From NCBI GenBank assembly GCA_002163135.1, contig MAAN01000011.1, positions 1 through 64,000 of the forward strand: 64,000 bases of DNA. Reading direction: 5' to 3'. Source of the DNA: Alphaproteobacteria bacterium 46_93_T64. Its GTDB lineage: Bacteria; Pseudomonadota; Alphaproteobacteria; Sneathiellales; Sneathiellaceae. Under the pieces are notes generated by a model, which was not told where the DNA came from, made no database searches, and saw only the letters and a list, made by a program, of their open reading frames with translations. Position numbers and translations under genes: made by a program. Position 1 is the stretch's first letter; each line of letters begins with the position of its first letter. Shown piece by piece: positions 1-8,627 of this stretch.

Positions 1-936
1 AACCGGATTTCCAGGTAATCCAACAAATGCTGTGCCTTTAATTTGGCCCAAAGCCAACGGGCGTCCGGGCTTTATCGCAATTCGCCAAAAATGAAGACTT
101 CCCGTCGCTTCGATAGCGCTTTTAACATGATCTTCGTCTCCCATGGACACACCACCGGATGTGATAACCAGATCACTTTCCTTGGCAGCCTTTACGAGCG
201 TATCACGAAGAGTCCCATACGTATCGGGTACGATACCAAAATCTTTAACGATACAGCCGTATTTGCGAAGTAAGGCCGACAACATATAGCGATTGCTGTC
301 GTAAATGCTCCCAAACGGGAGGGCATCTCCCGGGTTTTCTAGTTCATCACCAGTGGATAGAAGCGCTATCCTGATTTTCTTGAAAACAGGTATTTCAAGC
401 TTTCCGATACAGGCGAGATGTCCGATTTCCTGTGGCCTTAAAGACGTTCCTTTGTTGAGGACAAGACTACCTGCTTTAATATCTTCCCCGGCAAAGCGCC
501 TGTTTACACTTTGAGTTAATCCTCGAGGCATTTCTACTTTGCCATCAAACTCTGAAATGTCTTCGATCATCGCAATGCTGTCACAACGGTCGGGCATTGG
601 CGCGCCTGTGAAGATTTTGACGCATTGGCCCTCTGTAAGGCTGCCAGAATAAGGCTTACCTGCGGCACTTCTCCCTGCTACTTCGAATTTTCGATCATTT
701 TGATTTTCGTAGTCGGCATGCCAGAAAGCGTATCCATCCACAGCAGAGTTATCTGCCGGAGGTACAGGAAACAGAGCATACATATCCTCTGCTAAAATTC
801 GTCCGCTTGCATCTTCAAGGTTCACAATTTCAGTGTCGGTAATCTGCAGGATATTTTTTGTTATTTCTGCTCGCGCTTCATCAACTGCCAGCATGTCTTC
901 AATGTTTGAAAAGCAGTCATTTGGTAAACGTTTCAT
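1..936 (-). CDS. moeA: Molybdopterin molybdenumtransferase MoeA, 3' end cut by window edge
   Basis: Inserts molybdate into adenylylated molybdopterin, the last common step of molybdenum cofactor synthesis, in the cytoplasm. The first 312 codons are present, reading to the edge without a stop. Visible MoeA signatures are PPADNSAVDGYA at residues 59-70, a central STGDEL, ITSGGVSMGDEDHV, IKPGRPL and GLPGNPV at the cut end; about 90-100 C-terminal residues (domain IV) should lie outside. The ATG at 936 directly follows the TAA of mobB (stop and start abut), so the two are very likely co-transcribed and translationally coupled. The family assignment is firm; only the C-terminus is unseen. Confidence 0.95.
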   Translation of the reverse strand, partial: MKRLPNDCFSNIEDMLAVDEARAEITKNILQITDTEIVNLEDASGRILAEDMYALFPVPPADNSAVDGYAFWHADYENQNDRKFEVAGRSAAGKPYSGSLTEGQCVKIFTGAPMPDRCDSIAMIEDISEFDGKVEMPRGLTQSVNRRFAGEDIKAGSLVLNKGTSLRPQEIGHLACIGKLEIPVFKKIRIALLSTGDELENPGDALPFGSIYDSNRYMLSALLRKYGCIVKDFGIVPDTYGTLRDTLVKAAKESDLVITSGGVSMGDEDHVKSAIEATGSLHFWRIAIKPGRPLALGQIKGTAFVGLPGNPV

Positions 937-1440
937 TTACCGATCCTCAAGCCCGCATGTCATGATTATGAAGGCTGCAATTGCTGATACGTCGTTTAAA
1001 TCAAGTAGGGGCAATTCGGTTTTGATGTCGTTCCGGTCAGTTGCTACTGCAATAACGGTTGGGTCACTTTTGTAGAGAGGCTCTGTATCATTGTCGTTTC
1101 TGATGATTTCAATTTTTCGAAAATCTTCTTTCTTAAAACCCTCAATTAGTAGGATATCAACAGGGGACATTTTCTCTATCAATTCGGTAACCGATAGTTC
1201 GTCATCATCTATGTTTTCACTCATTAGAGCCCAGCGAGTTTTCGAGGAAATTAAGACCTCTTTTGCACCTGCTTCACGATGGCGAAAACTATCTTTTCCC
1301 GGATGATCCACATCGAATTTATGATGGGCATGTTTAAGTGTTGAAACACTAAAACCCTTGTCGATCAAGGCAGGTATCAAATTCTCTAATAAAGTGGTTT
1401 TACCGTTACCGCTCCAACCCGAAATACCAATAACTTCCAT
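937..1440 (-). CDS. mobB: Molybdopterin-guanine dinucleotide biosynthesis adapter MobB
   Basis: MobB binds GTP and assists MobA in attaching GMP to molybdopterin, giving the bis-MGD cofactor. The 167-residue protein opens with a strand and the P-loop GWSGNGKTT at residues 8-16, followed by KHAHHKFDVDHPGKDSFRH, which is typical of the family, and ends with LLIEGFKKE, the conserved acidic region. I chose the ATG at 1440 because GAGGAAG lies a suitable distance upstream and the start sits two bases after the pgsA stop; an in-frame ATG at 1458 would add six residues and overlap pgsA. It is the middle gene of a pgsA-mobB-moeA run. No mobA is in view. Confidence 0.93.
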   Translation of the reverse strand: MEVIGISGWSGNGKTTLLENLIPALIDKGFSVSTLKHAHHKFDVDHPGKDSFRHREAGAKEVLISSKTRWALMSENIDDDELSVTELIEKMSPVDILLIEGFKKEDFRKIEIIRNDNDTEPLYKSDPTVIAVATDRNDIKTELPLLDLNDVSAIAAFIIMTCGLEDR

Positions 1441-1441
1441 T

Positions 1442-2008
1442 TCAGGTGTCTTCCTCAACTAACATATGTTTCAGGCCTAAACGTAAATAGTCGTAACCGG
1501 TCCATACAGTCAGTAACCCAGCTATCCAGAGAAGAATATCACCCACAAGTAACGCATTAAATTCAGCCGGCCCTGCCGGCCCTACTAACAAGAAGCAGAG
1601 TGCAAATATCTGAGCAGCGGTCTTCCATTTTGCAAGCTTGCTGACAGGCATTCCGATCCGTAATTCTGCTAAAAATTCACGTAGACCTGATACCATGATT
1701 TCTCTGCAAAGGATAATTACCGCAGGGATCATACTCCAATCACTGATCCTGCCCACACCAACCAAAAAAAGTAATGTAGCAGCAACCAGTACTTTATCGG
1801 CTACTGGATCAAGGAAACGGCCAAGATTAGAGGTTTGCTTGTTTCGCCGCGCAAGATAACCGTCAAAAAAGTCAGTTATTCCGGCCGCAACAAAAAGGCC
1901 CAGCGGGACCCAACTGGAGGCCTCCCCAGGAAGATAGAAAGACGCTAGCAGTAAAGGAATAACAGCTATCCGTGAGAGCGTAAGTAGGTTTGGCAGACGA
2001 AGTAGCAT
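1442..2008 (-). CDS. pgsA: CDP-diacylglycerol--glycerol-3-phosphate 3-phosphatidyltransferase
   Basis: Makes phosphatidylglycerol-phosphate, the committed step to acidic phospholipids, at the inner membrane. The 188-residue protein carries the CDP-alcohol phosphotransferase signature: DGYLARR, then after eight residues GRFLDPVADK, giving the D-G-x2-A-R-x8-G-x3-D-x3-D pattern. Several hydrophobic segments fit a six-helix membrane enzyme. The ATG at 2008 is preferred over an ATG at 2059 since AGGAA lies about eight bases before it and the protein then begins LLRLPNLLTLSR, as in other PgsA proteins. It follows uvrC by 78 bases; uvrC-pgsA is a common alphaproteobacterial pair. Confidence 0.95.
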   Translation of the reverse strand: MLLRLPNLLTLSRIAVIPLLLASFYLPGEASSWVPLGLFVAAGITDFFDGYLARRNKQTSNLGRFLDPVADKVLVAATLLFLVGVGRISDWSMIPAVIILCREIMVSGLREFLAELRIGMPVSKLAKWKTAAQIFALCFLLVGPAGPAEFNALLVGDILLWIAGLLTVWTGYDYLRLGLKHMLVEEDT

Positions 2009-2086
2009 GCCCTGGTTCCTAGTGTTTGGTGGCTGAAAGACGAGGAGTAGTATAGGCAAGGCAAATGATGAGCGATAGCGGTCAAA

Positions 2087-4009
2087 TTAACTTTCTTCAT
2101 GAAAAAAATCAAAGATGGTTTGTGCCAATGTTTTTGACACGCCCTCAACTTCTTCCAAATCCGCCAAAGCAGCACTTTCAACACCTTTTGCAGATCCGAA
2201 GTGGTTGAGTAGTGCCTTCTTTCGTTTGCCGCCAATACCCTGGATCTCATCAAGTGGTGACTTCCCAATCGCTTTAGAGCGCTTGGCACGATGTGTTGTG
2301 ATCGCAAAATGATGAACTTCATCTCGAAGGCGTTGCAGGAAATATAACGTGGGGTCTTTTTCAGGGAGCGAGAAAGGTGGTTTTCCGGGAACAAAAAACC
2401 TCTCACGCCCTGCATTCCTGTCGGGTCCCTTGGCGATCCCTGCAAGGACTACATCTTTGATGCCGAGATCTTTGAAGACGTCTATTGCAGCATTTAGCTG
2501 GCCCAATCCGCCATCAACTAAAACTAGATCTGGCCATAATTCTCTGGAGCCAGACGTCTCTCCCTGTTTGTCGGGATCTTCTTTTTGTAATCTCGAAAAC
2601 CGGCGAGTTAAAACCTCGCGCATCATGCCATAATCGTCCCCTGGCGTGAGGGCAGCGTCTTTGATGTTGAACTTACGGTATCCCTTTTTATCGAAACCTT
2701 CCGGTCCTGCAACGATAAGGGCTCCTACTTGATGTGTGCCTGAAATGTGGCTGTTGTCATATACTTCGATGCGACGTGGGGTTTCTTTCATCTCAAATAA
2801 CGTTCCAACCGCCTCAAGCAACTGACGCTGCGTGGCATTTTCTGCCATCCTGCGGGAAAGCGCTCCTCTAGCGTTTAGAATTGCGTGCTCCAACATTTCC
2901 TTTTTAGGCCCCCGCTTGGGGGTGGAAAGCGATATCTTTTTCTCTGCAGCAATGGACAGGGCTTCGGCCAGAAGTTCAGACTCAATCGGCATATGGCTTA
3001 CCCAAATGTTTTTGGGCGCTGGTCTGCTGTCATAGAATTGCCCAATGAAGGCACTTAGAATGTCCTCTGGACCTTCCTCGCGAGTATGTGTTGGGTAATG
3101 GGCCCTGTTTCCCAAATTCTGTCCTGAACGGATGAAGAAAACCTGTACACAGGTTTGGCCACCTTCCTGATGGGCAGCAATGACATCAACCTCGTCAATG
3201 TTTGGAAGGTTGATGGTTTGCTTGGACTGGATGTGTGCCATGGCTTTCAAACGGTCGCGAAGGACAGCAGCCTGTTCAAAATCCAGTTCATCACTGGCTG
3301 ATTGCATTTTTTGTGCAAGGCGCTTCTGCAATTCGTGGCTTTTTCCAGAAAGGAACGCACGGGCCTCTTCTACAACGACTTGATAGTCTTCTTGAGAGAT
3401 ACGATCCACGCACGGCGCAGAACATCGTTTGATTTGATATTGCAAGCAGGGTCTCGTACGGGTTTCAAAGTCAGAATCGCTGCAAGAGCGGAGAGGGAAC
3501 AGGCGTTGGAATGTCGCGAGGGTTTCGTTTACAGCACCGGCAGAGGCGAAAGGGCCGAAATATTCGCCCTTTTTGCTGCGACCTCCCCGATGTTTTGTAA
3601 TCTGTGGCCATTCATGATCGCTGGTGATCAGTATGTAGGGGAATGACTTGTCATCCCGCAGAATAATATTGTAACGGGGTTTTAGCTTTTTAATCAGGTT
3701 CGCTTCAAGAAGAAGCGCTTCTACTTCTGTATGGGTTGAGACAAACTCCATGGCATGGGTCAGGGAGACCATGCGCATAATTCGTGCCGATTGCCCGGTT
3801 GCTTTTGTGTAGCTGATAACCCGTTTTTTGAGATTTTTAGCTTTGCCGACATAAAGCACTTGTTCGTTCGCATCTAGCATTCTGTAAACGCCAGGCGTTC
3901 CCGGCAGCGTTCTTAGAAACCGTTTGATTACATTGGCGCCGCGTTCAAAAGGGGATTCGTGCTTTTCGAGTATTGATTCTTCCATGTCGTCGTCGATTCC
4001 GATAGTCAC
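2087..4009 (-). CDS. uvrC: Excinuclease ABC subunit C
   Basis: UvrC makes both incisions around a DNA lesion in nucleotide excision repair after loading by UvrA-UvrB. At 640 residues it is of normal length. Domains in order: GIY-YIG nuclease at about 35-115 (GTPGVYRM, LYVGKAKNLKKR), a Cys-rich stretch (CLQYQIKRCSAPCV, about 185-200), the UVR motif that binds UvrB (about 225-260, DELDFEQAAVLRDRLKAM), an RNase H-like nuclease domain (YDNSHISG, LVLVDGGLGQLNAA), and a C-terminal helix-hairpin-helix pair (IQGIGGKRKKALL, VEGVSKTLA). A second ATG at codon 8 is possible. uvrB is 4.6 kb away on the same strand, but other transcription units lie between. Confidence 0.97.
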   Translation of the reverse strand: MTIGIDDDMEESILEKHESPFERGANVIKRFLRTLPGTPGVYRMLDANEQVLYVGKAKNLKKRVISYTKATGQSARIMRMVSLTHAMEFVSTHTEVEALLLEANLIKKLKPRYNIILRDDKSFPYILITSDHEWPQITKHRGGRSKKGEYFGPFASAGAVNETLATFQRLFPLRSCSDSDFETRTRPCLQYQIKRCSAPCVDRISQEDYQVVVEEARAFLSGKSHELQKRLAQKMQSASDELDFEQAAVLRDRLKAMAHIQSKQTINLPNIDEVDVIAAHQEGGQTCVQVFFIRSGQNLGNRAHYPTHTREEGPEDILSAFIGQFYDSRPAPKNIWVSHMPIESELLAEALSIAAEKKISLSTPKRGPKKEMLEHAILNARGALSRRMAENATQRQLLEAVGTLFEMKETPRRIEVYDNSHISGTHQVGALIVAGPEGFDKKGYRKFNIKDAALTPGDDYGMMREVLTRRFSRLQKEDPDKQGETSGSRELWPDLVLVDGGLGQLNAAIDVFKDLGIKDVVLAGIAKGPDRNAGRERFFVPGKPPFSLPEKDPTLYFLQRLRDEVHHFAITTHRAKRSKAIGKSPLDEIQGIGGKRKKALLNHFGSAKGVESAALADLEEVEGVSKTLAQTIFDFFHEES

Positions 4010-4027
4010 TTTGGCAGGGTTGCTGAA

Positions 4028-4056
4028 AGGTTATCCTGAGAAAACTCAGCTAACCT
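4028..4056 (-). promoter_or_regulatory. Inverted repeat in the uvrC leader
   Basis: AGGTTA at 4028-4033 pairs with TAACCT at 4051-4056, and CTGAG at 4036-4040 with CTCAG at 4045-4049, around an AAAA loop; one small asymmetric bulge interrupts the stem. It lies 19 bases upstream of the uvrC start codon. No U-run follows it on the minus strand, so it is not an ordinary terminator. It could be an operator or a leader-RNA structure; the sequence alone cannot decide. Confidence 0.5.
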
Positions 4057-4137
4057 CCTTATACAAAAGCAACATTAGAACTCTCCATTTATGCTAAAAG
4101 TCTTGTTTTGCAGTATTTCGACACTATCCACCGATCT

Positions 4138-4146
4138 TGTGGATAA
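4138..4146 (-). promoter_or_regulatory. DnaA-box sequence TTATCCACA
   Basis: The minus strand reads TTATCCACA, an exact match to the consensus DnaA-binding nonamer. Only one perfect copy is present in this gap, with weaker relatives nearby (TATCCACC at 4125-4132). A single box could be a regulatory DnaA site for uvrC or chance. The region lacks the clustered boxes and gene neighbours of a replication origin. Confidence 0.35.
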
Positions 4147-4395
4147 CTGTGTGTGTAAGTGGATGACACATAGCTCTATGCCAGACAAAACCTACACCTT
4201 CAACTTTCTGCCTAATTTATAGGCATATTTGTAAGTCATTGTTTTAGTTGCCATTTACAAATGTCAAGAACCTCTTTTGATGAAAGTGCCATATATTTCT
4301 ATTTTTTTGTGCGATTTTTGTGTTGCTTTTTGTTGCTGTGTACAACTGCATACCAATTAGTAGTCGAAATCCATGTTTTGGGAGGTTTTTGAGAT

Positions 4396-4809
4396 TTATT
4401 GTCTAATTCGGGTGATCTCTACGCCTACGCTTCCAGCGCCGGAAACTGCTTGTAATTTTTCAACCTTCACAACAGCAGAAATAGTCCGCTGATTCTCAAG
4501 ACAAATATCGGCGACTTTCTCAGCAAGTGTTTCAACTAAGTTAATATGTTCCTCTTTTACAAGATTTTTTATGGCGTTGGCGATTGTCTCGTAACAGACC
4601 ACGTTGTGGTAATCATCTTGAATGGGGCCAATATGGTCCAGAACAGTGAGTGAGATATTTAACCTCACAGGTTGTTTCTTAGCTTTTTCGTGATCATAGA
4701 TGCCAATAAGCATATCCACGAGCAGGTCATTAATAAAAACACGGTGCGTTGCTTTTGCCTCATCGGTGATTGGAAGGGGGGCAACGTTATTTCGATCTAT
4801 TGTGTTCAT
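4396..4809 (-). CDS. folB: Dihydroneopterin aldolase FolB
   Basis: Splits 7,8-dihydroneopterin to 6-hydroxymethyl-dihydropterin and glycolaldehyde in folate synthesis. The 137-residue protein has the family core: THRVFINDLLVDMLIGIYDHE near the N-terminus, VRLNISL, the conserved Tyr-Glu of VCYETI, LVETLAEKVAD, and a C-terminal VKVEKLQAVSGAGSVGVEI. I prefer the ATG at 4809 because GAGG lies nine bases upstream; an in-frame ATG at 4818 overlaps the preceding SDR gene. The stop of that gene and this start are one base apart, so translation is likely coupled. Confidence 0.92.
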   Translation of the reverse strand: MNTIDRNNVAPLPITDEAKATHRVFINDLLVDMLIGIYDHEKAKKQPVRLNISLTVLDHIGPIQDDYHNVVCYETIANAIKNLVKEEHINLVETLAEKVADICLENQRTISAVVKVEKLQAVSGAGSVGVEITRIRQ

Positions 4810-4810
4810 T

Positions 4811-5563
4811 TTACTCATCCTCGATTGCAGCAGACGATGGCAGATGTTGACCACCGTCCATTGCAATAAATTCACCTGTAATTGACGAAGCGTCTAACAA
4901 GAATGCGACACCTTTTGCAATTTCGGTTGCTGTTGCCCCATGTTGTAGTGGAACCTGACGGCATTGTCGTTCGAATTGCTCTTGGCTTTGTCTCTTGCTG
5001 GCGAGTGTCGGGCCGGGGCCAATAGCGTTTACACGTACTGTTGGTGCCAAAGACATGGCACTGGTTTGCGTGAAAGTCCAAAGCGCAGATTTACTAAGCG
5101 TATAGGACACGAAATCTGGGCCTAGATTAAGGACCCTCTGGTCGACAATATTTATTATATTACTATTATTAAAATGCTCCAGATCTGGCTGCAATGCAAA
5201 TGCTTGGGTTAGGAGCATAGGCGCAAGCAGGTTCGTATCCATATGGCGGGTGAAGCTGTCTTTTGTGAGATTCTGCACATCATCTGGTTCAAACAAGGAA
5301 GCGTTATTAATAAGGCAATTAATTGGACCTAACGATTGCCTTGCTTGTTCGAATATGCCGCCTACTTCCTCTGAGATTGCTAGATTTCCCTGAACTAGGA
5401 TCGCGCGTGATCCCATAGCAGAAATTTCGCGTTGTAGAACTTCGGCGTGTTGGTGTGACTCGTTAAAGTGAAGGGCAATATTCCATCCCTTTTGGCCAAG
5501 TTCAAGGGCAATAGCACGGCCTATGCGTTTGCTGGCACCAGTTATCAACGCGTTCTTGTTCAT
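4811..5563 (-). CDS. Short-chain dehydrogenase, FolM / pteridine-reductase-like
   Basis: An NAD(P)-dependent SDR of 250 residues. It shows the cofactor loop TGASKRIGRA at the N-terminus, NNASLFEPDD after strand 4, and the catalytic Y-x3-K in SYTLSKSA. The Arg in the TGxxxR loop and the NNASxF block resemble dihydromonapterin reductase FolM and trypanosomatid pteridine reductases rather than FabG. Tight coupling to folB supports a role in reduced pterin or folate metabolism; this role is inference. The ATG at 5563 has GAGG six bases upstream and is preferred to one at 5575. Confidence 0.85.
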   Translation of the reverse strand: MNKNALITGASKRIGRAIALELGQKGWNIALHFNESHQHAEVLQREISAMGSRAILVQGNLAISEEVGGIFEQARQSLGPINCLINNASLFEPDDVQNLTKDSFTRHMDTNLLAPMLLTQAFALQPDLEHFNNSNIINIVDQRVLNLGPDFVSYTLSKSALWTFTQTSAMSLAPTVRVNAIGPGPTLASKRQSQEQFERQCRQVPLQHGATATEIAKGVAFLLDASSITGEFIAMDGGQHLPSSAAIEDE

Positions 5564-5628
5564 GCGAAGCCTCAATCAGCTTGGATTTTTTTCTGCCCTG
5601 TTTAACGTTCAAAGCAAGTTTTAGATCA

Positions 5629-6603
5629 TTACATCATAGCAACGGAATAGACGCCAGATATACCCATAAATTGCGAAAGAACATAGGCTAGGTAGGAGAT
5701 AAAGAGAAATCCACCGAGAGCCCGGCCAATTGGTTTTTTGAGATGAAATATCAGAATCAAAAGTGCAGAAGCTGCTAGCATAAAGAACAAATCAAAGTGC
5801 AAAATTTGCTCTGGTGCAGCTATTGGCGTGACCATAGAGGTTACCCCAATAATACCAGTAATATTGAAGAGATTTGATCCCAGTACGTTGCCAATGGCAA
5901 CATCACCATGTCTGCGGAAGGCTGCAATGAGGGAGGTTGCGAGCTCTGGCAATGACGTTCCCAGTGCGACAAGTGTCAGCCCGATAATTTCTTCTGAAAC
6001 ACCTGCTTCTGTTGCGATACTAACGGCGCCGGTCACCAAGAGGCGGGAGCCAATAACTAAACCAATAAGCCCAGAGATTATGAAGAAGCCACTCACCCAG
6101 AGTGTTTTTGGCATATTTTCTTCATATTCTTCAAGCGCTTCATCAGCGGAAAGGTCGCCTTCTTTTCTAGCACGTCTATAGGCCAAATAGATAATAACAG
6201 TAAGCATGATGACCAGTAGGAGGCCTTGCCAGAACGCGATAATACCTGTCCATGCAAGAACGGTAAAAAGAAGCGAGCCACTGATTACGATCAGGCTGTC
6301 CCTGAAAGCTGATTTACTATCACAAGTTAACGGATAAATAAGAGCAGGAGCTCCCAGCACCAACAAAATGTTCGCGATATTGCTGCCCACAACATTACCA
6401 ACTGCGATACCTGGAGCACCATCCAGTGCAGCCTGTATACAAACGACAAGCTCAGGTGCAGACGTTCCAAAAGCAACAATTGTGAAGCCAATTAACAGTT
6501 TTGAAATATTAAAATGTTCGGCTAAAGCAACGGCGCCTCTTACCAGCAGTTCCCCACAAACTAGCAATAAGATTAAACCAGCGGCGACTTGTAGATACAT
6601 CAT
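5629..6603 (-). CDS. Calcium/sodium antiporter, CaCA family (YrbG-like)
   Basis: A 324-residue inner-membrane cation exchanger. The two alpha repeats are clear: GTSAPELVVC with GNVVGSNIANI in the N-terminal half, and GTSLPELATS with GNVLGSNLFNI in the C-terminal half, which carry the acidic ion-binding residues. A charged loop (EGDLSADEALEEYEEN, about residues 145-165) divides them. About ten hydrophobic helices can be traced. Length and motifs match bacterial YrbG proteins, usually annotated as calcium/sodium antiporters; the ion actually exchanged is not shown by sequence. It stands alone, 53 bases downstream... of no gene on its own strand that overlaps it, with folM-like on the same strand following. 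Confidence 0.92.
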   Translation of the reverse strand: MMYLQVAAGLILLLVCGELLVRGAVALAEHFNISKLLIGFTIVAFGTSAPELVVCIQAALDGAPGIAVGNVVGSNIANILLVLGAPALIYPLTCDSKSAFRDSLIVISGSLLFTVLAWTGIIAFWQGLLLVIMLTVIIYLAYRRARKEGDLSADEALEEYEENMPKTLWVSGFFIISGLIGLVIGSRLLVTGAVSIATEAGVSEEIIGLTLVALGTSLPELATSLIAAFRRHGDVAIGNVLGSNLFNITGIIGVTSMVTPIAAPEQILHFDLFFMLAASALLILIFHLKKPIGRALGGFLFISYLAYVLSQFMGISGVYSVAMM

Positions 6604-6785
6604 GCCGTCTTTTTACCTTGCCACTTCATTTAGCTTCCTTTTACTTATCCGCATACATTCTGAAAACGGACCAGAGTGTATATAGACACGGCACTCGAGC
6701 AGTAAAAGAGGAAAAACCGTTAATGGGGGAAATTAGTGTTCGTGCTGTTGCATTTTCTGAATTGAGAAGGTTGGTATAACAGGGA

Positions 6786-7712
6786 TTAAAAACGCTTCCT
6801 GATTTTGTAACCATTTTGTTCAAGAAGTGCCAATACTCCTTCTGTGCCGGGAAGATGCAAGGCTCCTATAGCAACGAAAGTGCTGTTTTTTGCGAGCTCA
6901 GGAAGCATTCGTGCTGCCATAGTGTGATTGCGCTGGATGATGAGCTGATATGTCATGAAATCGTTGAGCTCTGGGCTAAGTGATTTTAAGCTCTCTTCCA
7001 TTTCGCAAAAAATCCAACCTGTTCTACCTGCGATATAGTGCGCCGTGAGTTTTTCGAGTTCATAATCAAGATTTGGAAATTCTTTTATGGCTTGATCCAA
7101 AAGCTCCAGTTGAACCTTCCTAGGCAGGTTATCAAACAAGCCAAGCTGTTCAACCACTTTCTCTAAAGCAAAAACAGGCTTGCCTCTGGCACGGGCAGTT
7201 TTTTCAAGCTCCCGGTCAAGAAGCGTCAATTGGGTGCTCTGTTTATGGCGAGGTTGTGGGGGCTGTGACAAAATAGAAGCCGCTGCCCAGATCTTGAAGC
7301 GATCTAAAACCGCCGCAGGTATGCCATATTTTGATGCAATTTCACTAAGTTCGGCGAACCGCGCTGCACCAGTGGAAGTTTTTAGAGATTGTCCGTGAGG
7401 CGCGAGCATCAGCGAACGGCTTTCTTGTATGCTCCGCTCGCTTAGTGTTGTTTCGAGAATGAAAGCGGCGCTGCCATTGAACGCTTGCATAACGATGCCG
7501 GGCAAATGAAGTATTCTCGGGTCTTTCGAATGCATGGTTCCAAAAATGAAGCTTTTAGGCTGTCCCTGTTTGCTAACCTCCCAGAGCTTACCGTGGTCAT
7601 AGGGACGGGATTCGCAATTGTCGGGGCGCGTCGAAGCTGCAAAAGCAGGATTTAGAAACAGAGACAGGCAAAGTATAAGTAGGAATTGTCTGAGTGATTT
7701 CGTTACTTGCAT
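6786..7712 (-). CDS. TraB/GumN family secreted protein
   Basis: A 308-residue protein with an N-terminal signal peptide (hydrophobic LLILCLSLFLNPAFAA ending at about residue 26). The mature part has the two short motifs that mark the TraB/GumN family: FIFGTMHSKDPR near the start and FVAIGALHLPGTEG near the C-terminus, each with a conserved Gly and His. The family is related to erythromycin-esterase-like and Tiki-type proteins that may be metal-dependent hydrolases, but the role of the bacterial secreted members is unknown. It diverges from modA with 124 bases between the starts. Confidence 0.85.
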   Translation of the reverse strand: MQVTKSLRQFLLILCLSLFLNPAFAASTRPDNCESRPYDHGKLWEVSKQGQPKSFIFGTMHSKDPRILHLPGIVMQAFNGSAAFILETTLSERSIQESRSLMLAPHGQSLKTSTGAARFAELSEIASKYGIPAAVLDRFKIWAAASILSQPPQPRHKQSTQLTLLDRELEKTARARGKPVFALEKVVEQLGLFDNLPRKVQLELLDQAIKEFPNLDYELEKLTAHYIAGRTGWIFCEMEESLKSLSPELNDFMTYQLIIQRNHTMAARMLPELAKNSTFVAIGALHLPGTEGVLALLEQNGYKIRKRF

Positions 7713-7836
7713 TAGGGGCCTCGAAATGGTGAATTATATTGCTAATTAGTCTGATGAATAAGACGGACAACATCAATGTTTAGTTTTGCAGCCTAAAAAT
7801 CAAAGAATAAAGTAGCCGGAAATTGTCGAAAGTTGG

Positions 7837-8622
7837 ATGAAGGTGCGCATTACTAACATTAATAGATGTTTTCAACTGTTGTTGGTTGGATTTTTGCTAT
7901 GTGAACAAGCCGCGGCATCTGAATCTCAGCCTCTTATGTTTGCTGCTGCAAGCACCACAAGTCCAGTTACCGAAGCAATTGAAGATTTTAAAAATTCTAC
8001 AGGCCTAAATATCACAGTTTCGTTCGCAGCCAGCTCGACGTTGGCCAAACAAATTTATGCGGGGGCCCCCGCAGGACTTTTTTTGTCAGCAAACAAAAAC
8101 TGGATGGACTACCTCAAGGTAGAAAAACTTCTTTTACCAGCCAGTAGAAGAGCATTTTTGACAAATGAATTGGTTTTAGTATCGGCCGATCAACATCGTT
8201 CGTTCAATTCCTCGATGAGCCTTGAAGAGCTGCCGGAATTAATTGGAAGTGATCGACTGGCAATTGCAGATCCAGATCATGTACCCGCCGGGATTTATGC
8301 AAAGCAGGCCCTTGAATATTTTAAGGTTTGGGAAGAAATCCGACCTCGCCTCATTCGTCAATCTGATGTGAAAGGCGCCTTGGCAATGGTTTCTCGGGGG
8401 GAAGTGTCCTATGGAATTGTGTACTTAACAGACGCTATGTTACTTGAAAACATTCAAACAGTTGCAAAAATTCCATCCGTTGCACATTCAGATATCGAAT
8501 ATACAATTGCGCTTGTCGGCGAGCACCCATCGCCAGTGATAACTAAATTTTATGAGTTTTTGCTTTCAGAAAAAGGAACGCTCATTTTCGAAAAATATGG
8601 ATTTACTAGATTAAGAGAATAA
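7837..8622 (+). CDS. modA: Molybdate ABC transporter substrate-binding protein ModA
   Basis: Periplasmic binding protein for molybdate, 261 residues, with a signal peptide (residues 1-27, CEQAAAS at the end). The mature N-terminus LMFAAASTTSPVTEAIEDF and the segment FAASSTLAKQIYAGAP with ISANK-like LFLSANKNWMD are the ligand-binding blocks of the ModA family; DPDHVPAGIYAKQAL and YGIVYLTDA follow in the expected order. No modB or modC permease/ATPase gene adjoins it, so it is an orphan here and must work with components elsewhere. It converges on uvrB with a five-base gap. Confidence 0.92.
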   Translation: MKVRITNINRCFQLLLVGFLLCEQAAASESQPLMFAAASTTSPVTEAIEDFKNSTGLNITVSFAASSTLAKQIYAGAPAGLFLSANKNWMDYLKVEKLLLPASRRAFLTNELVLVSADQHRSFNSSMSLEELPELIGSDRLAIADPDHVPAGIYAKQALEYFKVWEEIRPRLIRQSDVKGALAMVSRGEVSYGIVYLTDAMLLENIQTVAKIPSVAHSDIEYTIALVGEHPSPVITKFYEFLLSEKGTLIFEKYGFTRLRE

Positions 8623-8627
8623 CAATA

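Larger units (their letters stand above)
4010..4395. other. AT-rich intergenic region upstream of uvrC
   Basis: This 386-base gap between the folB stop and the uvrC start has no convincing reading frame. It should hold the uvrC promoter, since uvrC reads away from it. Two things stand out and are listed separately: an inverted repeat just upstream of uvrC and an exact DnaA-box sequence. The rest is AT-rich with runs of T and no strong hairpin. Confidence 0.6.

Noticed and set aside
4120-4170. Chromosomal replication origin
   Set aside because: Only one perfect DnaA box, no cluster, and no dnaA, dnaN, hemE or parAB neighbours.
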